A stretch of 64,000 nucleotides of DNA from assembly GCA_950097015.1 (NCBI GenBank), contig CATNEN010000002.1, positions 4,743,001 through 4,807,000 of the forward strand, read 5' to 3'. The notes under the pieces are model-generated. The model was not told where the DNA came from. It did not search any database and saw only the letters and a list, made by a program, of their open reading frames with translations. Position 1 is the first letter of the stretch; each line of letters opens with the position of its first letter. The position numbers and the translations under genes were made by a program. The stretch comes from Macrostomum hystrix (Eukaryota; Platyhelminthes; Macrostomidae). Below are positions 22,279 to 32,130 of this stretch, in pieces.

Positions 22279-23090
22279 TTATCTCGATTCGACATCGCAG
22301 GAGTTTCCGGTACTTCGACATCGATTGGTGATAAAAATTCGAGGTGGAATCGATATCGATTTCAGCTCGATTCGATGTGGATTCGCGGTGGATTTAATGT
22401 TTCTGTAATATCTTACAGATTTTTGCACGTTGAAGTGACACTGCTTTTCGCAGCAGATCATACGGAAATGACCATTGCTAAGCATACATTTTAGCCAATT
22501 GCCCCAACTTGGAAACAATGCACCCAGCTCAGTCACTCGGCTAAAATCAAAATAAGTAAGTGACAAAATTCATGGCATGGTTCATGACAAAATTCATACT
22601 TAACCTCACAGAAAATTAGGTAAAGGCCTCACACAAACTTATATTTACAGCTTGCATCGTATTTTGCATGATCGCGACAGAAAGCGTGAATCGAAATACT
22701 GAACCCCCTTTTAATTTTCCAAAACTATTGAAATTAATTATTTGAAAACCGTATGTCCAGAAGTATATCCCTATTTAGTCCTTAAATTTTACATTACAGC
22801 GTCAGCGCTTGCAAGCAATCCAAAGTCCAAACAGCAAGCTTAAATGTTTGGACCAATTTGACTGAATTGCTTAATTTAGTTGCAGTGTTAGGAGTATGAT
22901 GTCAACAAGAATTTAAGCATGTTAAGGCGCGGTGCCAGAGAAGAACTGGACTGGGAAAACCAATATGGGAACCGAAAGGCACATCCCAACGGAATATAAT
23001 TCTACATTACATATGGTATTGAACACAAAGATCTTAGATTCTTAGCATGACCAAATATATATAAAAAATAGCGGAGCAGTCTGCAACGGC
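22279..23090. other. Left subterminal region and AT-rich spacer
   Basis: 22279-22400 repeats TCGATTCGACATCG-like words and ATCGATATCGAT, probably subterminal recognition sites. 22400-23090 is AT-rich without a gene; it would contain the 3' UTR of the minus-strand DUF4806 gene. Confidence 0.5.
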
Positions 23091-23191
23091 CTAATTCAGT
23101 CTCGGGCGCTTCCTCGACCCAACGTCCTGAAGAAAGCGGCCAATGCGGTTTTCTATCTCGGTGTACGATACTGAGTCGTTGGACATGGCAT
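23091..23191 (-). CDS. DUF4806 gene, exon 3
   Basis: The exon follows a TCCTTCCAG acceptor and supplies two bases to the phase-1 codon of exon 2 (giving Asp). It reads AMSNDSVSYTEIENRIG and then RFLQDVGSRKRPRLN before TAG at 23093-23091. This is the usual end of the DUF4806 fold, a helix pair with an IGRxLxxA-like signature. The whole CDS adds to 388 codons including stop. Confidence 0.75.
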
Positions 23192-23370
23192 CTGGAAGGA
23201 TCACAAAGTTAGAGTATAAAACACAAATTTTTCTATTAAAGAAACATTAATTCTTTAGTAGCTGCTTCTTTAGATTCTATATGTGAACTGCATAAAATGC
23301 TTAATATGTGAAAAGCTTGAGCTCTTTGTACTTTGCATCAGAATAACGTTTACTAGTAATTAACACTTAC

Positions 23371-23551
23371 CAATGATTAGAGGCGCCACACATTCGTTAA
23401 AGCTTATTTTGTCCAACGGGCGACCGCTTTTTTTGTAGTCACGGCCTGTTCGGTTGAACTCCGATTGGAAGTCCAAATCTATTAGCGCAGAGACCATTCG
23501 AGTGACCTTCTTGTCAGCGGTATTACCACCAATGCGTCGCAGGTGGCTGAC
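23371..23551 (-). CDS. DUF4806 gene, exon 2
   Basis: The exon lies between acceptor TTTACCAG and donor G|GTAAGT. It begins in phase 0 with VSHLRRIGGNTADKKVTRMV and continues SALIDLDFQSEFN before the cluster FNECVAPLII. This is the core of DUF4806 (LxxIGG, then RM...L). Both splice sites fit the reading phases of neighbouring exons, which supports the model. Confidence 0.78.
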
Positions 23552-23812
23552 CTGGTAAACAAAAATGTGGCACAAAGTAGGAGGCGTTAAAAACCAAATT
23601 ACTGTGCGAGGATCAACAAAATTACCAATCAGATGTGCTCAAAACTTGTGGCACACACTGTACTATGAAATCATACTTGCTTTCATACTAAAATTATTTG
23701 CTTACTTTTCACTCGAGTCATTTGTAAGGGGGGAAATTAGATAATTCAAAAGTTTCGCAGCGCAAAATATACAGAGCTCAATTGACTTCCATATGAATCC
23801 AAATTGACTTAC

Positions 23813-24694
23813 AAGAGCAGTTCGGAAGTCGTTATTCTCAATACGCTGTCGGAATTCATCGTAGCCAGTCTTGTCACGCAGAGGAAGATTGAACTGTCGC
23901 AAAACCTCATCAGGAATAGTCGTGACATGGCCCGAGCATGTCACCAGCTGTTTGAGCTTAGCAACTTCTGTGATGAGGATCAAAAGCAATTCGGTGTGGC
24001 CTTGCGGCGAGTAGGGATCGATACCTCGCTCTTCCATGGCGGCAATGTACTGGCCTAAATCGCGCTGATAACGGCCGTTAATCCCACGAGAGTGAATTGA
24101 TTGAGATTCAGCACTTGGATGTTCGTCGAGACCAGTATAGTGCGTATCGTCCGGAAAAGAGTTGCAAGCCCCATTGCTTCGATGTGATAGACCACCTGCT
24201 GGAATTTGTGCATTCGCTCTCGAAGACGCAGATAGTGCCGGTGAGAGCCCACGGGCCCTCGAAGACGCAGATGCTGCCAGTGAAAGCCCAGGGGCCCTCC
24301 ACGATGCAGATAGTGCCGGTGAGAGCCCAGGTGCCCTCGAAGATGCAGATAGTGCCGGTGACGGTGAGAGCCCAGGTGCCCTCGAAGATGCAGATAGTGC
24401 CGGTGAGAGCCCAGGTGCCCTCGAAGATGCAGATAGTGCCGGTGACGGTGAGAGCCCAGGTGCCCTCGAAGATGCAGATAGTGCCGGTGAGAGCCCAGGT
24501 GCCCTCGAAGATGCAGATAGTGCCGGTGAGAGCCCACGTGCCCTCGAAGATGCAGATAGTGCCGGTGAGAGCCCGACTGGAGGACCAGCGAGTCTAGGTG
24601 GCGAGTCCCGTGCTGCTTCACCAAATGTAGCACTTGTAGCCTCTTTGTCTCCATCATCGCTCTCGACATGCGATTCGAGATCTGTCGTCTCCAT
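23813..24694 (-). CDS. DUF4806 protein, exon 1, with coding minisatellite
   Basis: I chose ATG at 24694 (METTDLESHVESDD) because upstream in the same frame is CACTA-like sequence. An acidic start is followed by nine 13- or 15-residue repeats of GLSPALSASSRAP type, a linker, a helical stretch (QRDLGQYIAAMEERGIDPYS, ILITEVAKLKQL) and the first part of DUF4806 (FNLPLRDKTGYDEFRQRI then NDFRTAL). A perfect GTAAGT donor follows at 23812. DUF4806 proteins are multicopy in invertebrates and their biochemical role is not established. The gene sits inside the TIR element, so it may be element cargo. Alternatively, the start lies in the fused upstream frame. Confidence 0.7.
24225..24590 (-). repeat. 39/45-bp coding minisatellite in the DUF4806 gene
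   Basis: Nine in-frame units encode GLSPALSASSRAP. Two units carry a 6-bp (SP) insertion, giving 45 bp. The unit length, a multiple of three, keeps the frame open on both strands, which explains long antisense open frames here. Confidence 0.92.
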
Positions 24695-24736
24695 ATCGGC
24701 AGCAGAAAAATAGGCCGTCTCGGGCGGCAGTTGCAC

Positions 24737-25831
24737 CCGGACAGCACCAAGACAAAGAGAGTGCATATAGTCAGGTGGAAAATCATCAACAAAATGAACT
24801 AGTCCCAGTAATGGTGACATACCATTCTGGTTCTTTTCTTGCATAGAACAATACATGACATTAGAACGTTGCTTAAAAATTCCATATGGGAAGCACATCC
24901 GTCCATCAATTTTCTTTCCTTCAACCTGACAATAAGGACATGCCTTTTTTGCAGAATGGCCAAGTACGCACATTATAAATGATCTAGCAGGAGAATCAGC
25001 AATGACAATAACACGGCTAATCTTGAAGAACTTGTTACCAATCTTTGTATAAGATTCTTTCAGAGAACGTAGTTCTGTGACAAAGTTAGACAAAAAGCAA
25101 CTAAGTGATGGATGGCCAATGCCACAAAAAACAGCAATAGGAAGAGGAATTGGATATTTGCAACCAGAAATCAACAGCAGAATAGGCCATAGTCCAAGGT
25201 TAGAACTAGAAAATAATGGAACACCATCAAAGTTGACAAAAATAGTTAAATCATTATATAGATCATTCAAAACAAGAAGTTCATGATCAATACAGAAAGA
25301 GATGTTCTTGAGCAAGCCACAATAAGCAAATTGACCATGTGCAATTGGAACATCAACAAATACATTGGTAAGCTTTGCCTTTAGAGTAGTAACTGAAAGA
25401 GGGACATTGAAACCTCGCTTTGACCACATTTTTAGCAAACAATTCATTGCACGGCTTGAAACAGAAAAACTGACCATAAAAAGTAAAAGCTCATCAATCA
25501 AAGAAAGTGAAGCTTCATCTGTGGCATCTTCATCCAAGTCTTGTTGTTGTTGGGCTGTCCAATCAGCCTCAAACCCAACATCTTCAAGTTCATCCCCTGT
25601 CAGAATGGTCATTTGGCTTCCAGTAGCACTGCTTAAACAATTAGGACCATCATCCAGTTGACCTGGACCAGAAAGTAATTCTTCTTGGTAGAGAGACAAG
25701 CCATGCTGTAAACTTTGTAGTACAGCCTGCTTAATACACTTGTTTGCATTTTGCCGAGTTGTCATAGCATCATCCTGCCATTTGTAGCTGTAATTAAAAA
25801 AAGTAAAAAGAAGTTCCTTAATTATTTTCAT
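24737..25831 (-). pseudogene. CACTA-like transposase fragment
   Basis: Residues 1-365 of a long minus-strand frame. A helical segment (SSRAMNCLLKMWSKRGFNVP) precedes FVNFDGVPLFSSSNLGLWPI (Asp near 202), VIVIADSPARSFIMC (Asp near 279), CPYCQVEGKKIDGRMCFP and DYMHSLCLGAVR. This order (NVDGLPLF, DAPARAF, CxxC, DYMHLxCLG) marks a common invertebrate transposase family usually filed with CACTA/EnSpm. The C-terminal part with the last acidic residue is missing: after GAVR the frame runs straight into the DUF4806 gene. It could be the truncated transposase of the surrounding TIR element or an older passenger. Confidence 0.75.
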
Positions 25832-28061
25832 ATCTTGTCCTGACTTTTTCTAATCAAACAGAGGCATGATTAAAGGATAAGGAGGTCATTAATAAATGAT
25901 ATTCTGATCTAAGATAGTTCATGATACTAAATAATATACTGCTTAACCTTCTCTCCTGCTCATGGTAAATGCCCACTGTGCATTTAAAAAAAATCAGAAC
26001 CTTAACATATTGTAACTTTTATGTAACATAATAACATAATAATATAATAATGTAACTTTTTATTTTTTGGTACATGTCACTAAAAAATTGCCTTTTGTAT
26101 ATGCCAATATATACCAAATTTCTTGAGTGTACCCCTGAAATTTCTGGGATACATGCCTTCTTCAGGACTATGGGATATACATTGATGAAACCTATTTAAA
26201 TTTCAACTATCAATTTATATAAATCTCTACTCTATAATATAAAGTGTTTTAATATAAAAAGAAGATTCTATCTTTATTTTCACATTGAATTATTAGATAA
26301 AACAAGAAGATAAGAAAGTATTGACTAAATGTTGAAAACAATTATTTTATAATAAGTAATGCAAAACATAGCTTATAATTATACTATGCCCATTTTTCTT
26401 ATAAAAGGAAAATTTTTAGATGTAGAAATGATTTACTCATGGCATATGGCATCTAATGCCTTTTAGTTTCCATAAATAATGATTAATATCTTCAAACTAT
26501 GAATGATCCATTTGAATTTGAGTATTATCTTCAAGAATACCTAATATAGGTATATGTACTATATGCTACCTTAAAAAATAAATAATGGCTAAGGCAATGA
26601 AAAAGGCTAAATGTTTATAATCATATTTATATATCAATAGTTTTGAAAAGCCTACTTTGTAGTCATAAATAGACCTATCTATAAATGCCTAGTACTAGTA
26701 AAAAGTAGTTATATTTAGTATTTACATTTTATAGTATAATAAACAATACTTATATTATATTTTAAGTTACTTAGTCAATTTAGTTAATATAACTTGGCAT
26801 TTGAGTAATAGAAGTATTAGTAGGCCTAATAATAGTAATAGGCCTAGGGCTAGTTGTAATAGTACTAACTAGCAAAAATGCTAAATTATATGAATTCATT
26901 GATTCATCATTGTACTAAGTAGACATTCCAATTCCAAATACATTTATCAAACATAGACTAGACCTAAAGGCATACAATACCCATGTTTTAATTTTAGGTT
27001 TGAATCTATGAATTACAAACATTGAACCTTGGGGAAAATTGTCTTAACTAACTTTTCAAACAGGCATTAGTCATGGCATAACCACAATGCATAACTTTTA
27101 ACATTAAGCATGAGAATGTAAGATTGCATGAGGCACAATTTCAAATCAGTTTCGAATTAATGATTAAATTGAAAAGCATAAACTGGCTACTATAGTAGCC
27201 TATATAACAGTGTCTGTGTCAGTTTAAATACTAGGCCTATCAGTACTAAGCCTAATCTACTGACACTGAGCCCAGGAAAAAGTAACTTAAAAAATGTGCA
27301 GACATCATGCCAGGCCTAGGGTCTATGTAGTTGGTAAATCGTTGCATCTGCGACTGCCAAGTCAAGTGCAATTGACAAAAAATACCATTTAAGAGATTAA
27401 ATTAATAGACAGCATATTGCATAACATAGTCATAGCTCATAGGGTGTGGCAAAATAACACACAAGAAACGATCAAGACAAGAATCGATTTGTGCACGATT
27501 TAGAACCCTGAAGACGAAAGCATATTACACCTGCTGATTTGTTTGCTTAATAGTCAAGCATGTATTATTATTTATATAACATACAATTAAAATATACTCA
27601 GAGTGATAACTGAATACAATAAACGCTGCAATTCGAAAATAGAAAGAAATAGCCACTTGAAAATGTAAGCATACTTTAGTCAAAAACATTGTATTGCTCA
27701 TTATTTCCGCGTCAAACAAATATACACTGCCAAATGCATCTAAAGTAATCTCACAGGATGCATGCGGGCTGCAATAGTCTACATTTAATTTTTGTTTTCC
27801 ATCGATTTGACAATGTATCAATGATAATAAAATCGCATCTGAATTTAAAATTTTTATGTGTTCACCTCGATTTTATATACAAAATGGTAAGTTAAAATCG
27901 ACGTCGATTTTTTGGGATTAGTTTCGATTACAATTCGACATCACTATATTTTGTTGATCTCTAATAAGACAATATAACAATTGATTTTCACAATGTTTGG
28001 GTGCAATCTAACTGTGAATTCCAGTTGCTGCTACAAAAAAATGATTTCGAGGTGGTGTTGT
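25832..28061. other. AT-rich interior of the TIR element
   Basis: I see no gene. Palindromic TAGGCCTA words recur at 26821-27320. The right subterminal part (27860-27950) has CACCTCGAT, ATCGACGTCGAT and ATTCGACATC, echoing the left end. Confidence 0.5.
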
Positions 28062-28099
28062 CGATTCGAGCTCGAATCGACGTCGGGCTGTTCACCGGG
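28062..28099 (-). repeat. Right TIR of the inserted DNA element
   Basis: Reverse complement begins CCCGGTGAACAGC and matches the left TIR. It is followed by the GA duplication at 28100-28101. Confidence 0.8.
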
Positions 28100-28101
28100 G
28101 A

Positions 28102-28780
28102 GGAGAACAAGGTTGCTCGCGTCGATTGTGCCAAGCAAATACGTCGGATTTTTCATACCGAGGGCATGACCAGCTTCTGCAACAAGTACGTGGTGGAGGA
28201 CGAGACGTGGGTGTACCTTAAAAACACTGGTACACGGCAGAACAACCGGTGCTGGCTGGGTCAAGGCGACCATCGACCTCAAGTTGTGAGACACTCAGTC
28301 GGGGACCCAAAGACAATGCTGGTAGTCGCTTTCACCCCAAGCAAGCGATTCTCTATCATGTCAACGGCGCCAAAGCAGACTGTTGATGCCAATCGCATCG
28401 TTGAATTCGTTCGACACACAGGTGACCTATGGCGGAGCCTCAGATCACAGCCAATTCATCTGTCCGAAGTCTTGTGGCAGTGGGACAACGCACGACCTCA
28501 TGTGGCCCAGCCTGTGCAGCAGTACATGGAGACTCGTGGAGTTCAACTGCTTTTTCAGAGTCCCTACAGCCCTGATTTCAATTTATGCGACCGTTTTTTC
28601 TTCAATTGGCTGAAATCGGACTTCTCGAAGCGGGAGTTCAGCAGCCACGATGAGGTCCGCGAGGCCGCGTTGCAGTGGGCGAGGGGTCTGGATGCAAACT
28701 GCTTGAAACGCGAGGTTCTACGGCTCGTGGAGCACTGCCAAGCTGTGATTGACTTCAGGGGAAATTACATTACTGATTAG
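28102..28780 (+). CDS. Mariner transposase, C-terminal (catalytic) half
   Basis: It continues the frame from 22240 with EENKVARVDCAKQI. The catalytic residues are visible: Asp in VVEDETWVYL, Asp in WDNARPHVA, and the last Asp in SPDFNLCDRFFF, with 34 residues between the second and third (DD34D). It ends at TAG 28778-28780, 48 bp before the right TIR. No frameshift or stop occurs in either half, so the copy was active recently, before the insertion. Confidence 0.9.
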
Positions 28781-28828
28781 TAAAGTTTCACTGTTCTGCG
28801 CGTTTTTATAATTAACCTTTTGTAGTTT

Positions 28829-28851
28829 TCTCATGACTTTCCGGACACCCG
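28829..28851 (-). repeat. Mariner right TIR
   Basis: Perfect inverted copy of 21625-21647. Confidence 0.9.
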
Positions 28852-29633
28852 GAATACAACGCGAGAGCGAGATAGAGGGGTCTAGGGAGGTGCGAACTGG
28901 TGGCGTGACTTCATACCCCGGCTTAGCGAGCCGGCTGGCTGGGTGCACCAACCCCCACCTCAACTAGACTGAGGTTGAGGGGTTTTGGGTGCGGCTGCAC
29001 TGGCGCTGGTTGGTCGCATGTTGACTCTCCGCCACAGCAAAGTATTATTCTTTTAGTTTCGATGACAAAAAGAAATTCTCGTAGTGGAAAGTTCCAAGGC
29101 AAGGATGAAATGCAAAGATACATTTCTACACATTGCCATCATTTCGAAGAAATAAGCATAGTGGCAGGAGTAAGTCATGAAATAAAATCTTATTGTTGAC
29201 ACTTGGAAGCAATAACCAAAGCACAGGCACAAACTTTGTCACTTCTGAGATGCTAATTAACCCTGAACACAGATTGACATTAAAATAAAAACTGTTGATT
29301 TCGTTATTTAATAACAATATTGGCAAATTAAAAGCTGAAAATTGAGCAAATGTTCTATCGATCAGGCACAAGGTTCGATTAAAATCAATTGATGCAGCCA
29401 TATCAAATTGAACTAAAAAGACTAAAAAACTTAAAAGACAGGGGGAAGCTAAAAACATAAAATAAATCATAAAAACAACATTGGACAGCACAAAGGACAT
29501 AAGATCTAATTGATTTTAGCTGGGGAAGCGATACCAAGCAAGGGGCACCTTAATTTTTTGTAAAATGACACACAGTAGCAACCAACATTAATAGTGCGCT
29601 AGGTCCCACACAACTAGTTTCCAAGCAGTTCAA
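28852..29633. other. Non-coding, with a GC-rich hairpin island
   Basis: 28880-29035 is GC-rich in AT-rich surroundings and can fold (CCGGCT with AGCCGG near 28918-28934; CCAACCCCC-ACCTCA with TGAGGT-TGAGGGG near 28947-28985). The rest shows no gene. Confidence 0.45.
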
Positions 29634-30260
29634 TTAGACCCTGACTGGCCAGCGGCCATGGCTAGACTGGTCCACAATGTGCCTATCGTAACTGATGGTG
29701 ACACGCAGGCCGCCAGTGTTGGCCTCGCCGAGGCGCACCAACTGACAGGGCAACTCCTCGTCGCTTTCCTCATCAACTCTGATAACAGACAGACAGACCC
29801 GCTGCCGCTGCTGCTTATAATCAGACTGATAATAGTTGGCGTTCTCATCTCGGCTCCGAGAAGACTGAATAGTAGTGTAGCGCGGTTTATAGCGACTGTG
29901 AAGCTTCTCCTGCTGGAGTGCGCGCTGGCCAAAGCTCTGCGATCGAAAAGCGCCACCACCTTGACTAGCGCCTTGGTTGGCGCCGCCTGTTCTCTGTCGC
30001 TGGATAAGCGAGCATATGTGGCTTGTCTCCTCTGTTTCTCGACCAAATGCGACTAACTCGCCATTCACTAGGTGGATGTAGCCTACATTAGGCAAGCTGC
30101 GCATTAGTGAAGTCACATTGTCATGTCCAGCCAAATCGAGGGCGTGCCCGGCCAGGGCCCTGTACTGGGCCTGCAGCTCGCATAGTCGGACACCATTCTT
30201 AGTGCTGAGAAGTACAGCCCGAAGCAGGCTGTCTTGAGCAGTGGGGCTGGGAGTCGACAT
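29634..30260 (-). CDS. LOTUS (OST-HTH) domain protein, TDRD7-like N-terminus
   Basis: ATG at 30260 lies 10 nt after a TTTTCAG acceptor and opens 208 codons. Residues about 8-75 form a LOTUS domain: SLLRAVLLSTKNGVRLCELQ, AQYRALAGHALDL and LMRSLPNVGYIHLVNGELVAFG. This resembles the first LOTUS of TDRD7. An Arg/Gln/Tyr-rich region follows (HSRYKPRYTTIQSSRSRDEN) and then EESDEELPCQLVRLG; TAA ends it. LOTUS domains act in germ-granule and piRNA-related RNA regulation and can bind Vasa or G-quadruplex RNA. No Tudor domain follows in the frame, so this is either a short LOTUS protein or a first exon spliced onward; I found no convincing donor. A paralogous exon lies divergently at 34164. Confidence 0.75.
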   Translation of the reverse strand: MSTPSPTAQDSLLRAVLLSTKNGVRLCELQAQYRALAGHALDLAGHDNVTSLMRSLPNVGYIHLVNGELVAFGRETEETSHICSLIQRQRTGGANQGASQGGGAFRSQSFGQRALQQEKLHSRYKPRYTTIQSSRSRDENANYYQSDYKQQRQRVCLSVIRVDEESDEELPCQLVRLGEANTGGLRVTISYDRHIVDQSSHGRWPVRV

Positions 30261-30270
30261 TAATAAACAG

Positions 30271-31866
30271 CTGAAAATCAATATATAAGGATTAGAGCAA
30301 AGAGGCTAGCTAAGGAAAATGCTGTATACTTCATAAATATGTAAATATTTGTAGAAATTGATTTATTAGGCCTAGTCTAAGTGCTAATTAGACAATAAAA
30401 AACAATTGAAGTATGCAGCTAAATATTTTGAAAAGCCTACTCCTAACATTTACCAAACTAGTGTTTAGCATTAAGAAAGTATACTTGCCTGTTTAAATTG
30501 CACTTTTTGTTGTTGTGATTTGGAATCACTTTAACAACAATTATAACACAGCTGTTTTTAATAACAAAATGAATAATAAATATTACACAAATCAAGAAAA
30601 AAAGTTTAAACAATCTATTTTAGATTTAAGACTATAAATGATTATAATGTTAAAGTTAGAAGCATTATATTTCTATAGGGCCTATGCTTTGTTTTTATAA
30701 TAATAATATAGACAATATGATATTTAAGCCTAACTATCTTTGTTTGTTCCTTTTTAAACAGCTATAACAGTGTAATATGACAATATAATATAGTGCCTAG
30801 AAAATTTAGTGTCCTAGTTGTGCCACTATCAGTAGGCCTAGGCCTACTGATTTGATATCATTGGATGAGATGCCTAAGCAACAAGATAAGCAAAGGCAAA
30901 TTAGCAGTTTTGTTATTGACAAAGTTAATAGTACTAGGTGTACAGGTGGATAGTAGCATGGCCAATATAGCATTGGGGCCTAGTCAGTAAAATTAGTAAA
31001 ATTTTACACCACTTCACACCTCTTCAGATGCAATGCCATGCCTACGGAGATCACGTTAGAAAACCTCTGGACTGATCCTGTTAAGGCCGCCACCTTCCTG
31101 AGACTACCGACGAGCGAGGTAGAGTGTGAGCGTCCCGAACTAGCCTAAAGGAAGGCTAAAAAATACAACACATTGCAAATCCGGGCTTCATCTCGCTGCT
31201 TTTATATATTTTTTGTTAATTAAAAGTAAAGTACTTGTCTTCGTTTCTCGAACCCAGTTTCTGTTTAAGGCAGTGTTTTCACAGTGTACTCTTTGAGCAC
31301 TCTTAAGTACTCGTACTCTGGTACTCTTTAAGGGCGTAGCAATAGAGTACTCTGGTATTCATTTAAAGTGCGTACTTTAAAGTGGGCGAGTACTTTTTAA
31401 AGTGCAACGCATTTCAGTCTGTCATCATCAATCCTAATTTTGTACTATATAAAAGTGTCAATAATCGCTGGTACATTAGTACATTCTCGCAACGTAAAAT
31501 TAGTAGATTTATTATATGCATTTTTAAGATACGTTGCTTAGGAAATAACAGATATGTTATCAGTCCCATTAATTATACCCTACGTACTGAAGTAACACAA
31601 CATAATATATATGGTAACGTGGCTTGATGGCACTGCTAATGTGTGTGTCTGCCTATTCGTGTTGTTGCATTTACAAAACAAGTGCTGTTTGGATAAATCT
31701 TTCCTTTAATTATGTTTTACGTTTTTTGACAGATGGGCATAGATAGATAGGTAGATAGATCTCATACTGTCTCTCTCACTCTCCGATTCTCCGCGCTCCC
31801 TCCCGCTGTTTTAATTTTGTTTATTTTGTTCCCTAATAAAAACAAAATTCACCCTCTCCCTCCATA
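30271..31866. other. Non-coding, presumptive 5' flank of the LOTUS genes
   Basis: AT-rich DNA with TAGGCCTA palindromes (30835-30846). A GC-richer island at 31025-31145 is not recognised, and GTACTC words cluster at 31290-31400. No exon was found. Confidence 0.45.
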
Positions 31867-32130
31867 TGTGGGTCCCACATTCGGCTGTCAGTCAGTCAAG
31901 GAGATATTAGCGCTCATCAAGATTTTGATACAGGAGTCAATCATGCAGTAGTCTGCTCTATTAAAGTGCTTCAGTGAGTATCCTCAGTACAAAGGCCGCT
32001 AAGTTTTGGAATATTTATTAAGTTTTTTGTTCATTTTATTGGGTGACATGATCAGAAGTAAAAAATAATTTCGAAATATTGAGCAATTAATGCACTTCGA
32101 CCTGCTAAGGTGGCACACCTTCAATCTAGT
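31867..32130 (+). repeat. About 290-bp dispersed repeat, copy B
   Basis: Matches 1675-1965 in order and orientation, with small indels and a stop in the short shared frame. Confidence 0.7.

Larger units (their letters stand above)
22241..28099. mobile_element. Unclassified 5,859-bp TIR element carrying a CACTA-like fragment and a DUF4806 gene
   Basis: The ends are CCCAGTGAACAGC (left) and the complement of CCCGGTGAACAGC (right), within about 38-bp imperfect TIRs (about 31 identities). A GA dinucleotide is duplicated at 22239-22240 and 28100-28101. Removing the element plus one GA restores the mariner frame exactly (VLS-EENK). TCGATTCGA-type palindromes crowd both subterminal regions. Inside are two minus-strand gene regions (23091-25831) and otherwise AT-rich DNA. 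The 2-bp duplication and CCC/GGG ends do not let me name a superfamily; the CACTA-like protein inside is the only clue. Confidence 0.82.
21625..28851 (+). mobile_element. Mariner transposon interrupted by a 5.9-kb DNA element
   Basis: Perfect 23-bp inverted repeats starting CGGGTGTCCGG bound the element (21625-21647 and 28829-28851). Without the insert (22241-28099 plus one GA) it is about 1.37 kb, the normal mariner size, and encodes a continuous transposase. A TA target duplication is not immediately adjacent to the repeats I can align, so the outer ends may extend a few bases. Confidence 0.88.

Noticed and set aside
24162-24713. 183-codon plus-strand frame with SAGESPGALEDAD repeats
   Set aside because: It is the antisense of the coding minisatellite in the DUF4806 gene; only the minus strand continues into a conserved domain with splice sites.
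31025-31145. Possible small structured RNA (5S-like) in a GC-richer island
   Set aside because: No 5S internal promoter boxes or matching fold could be recognised by eye.
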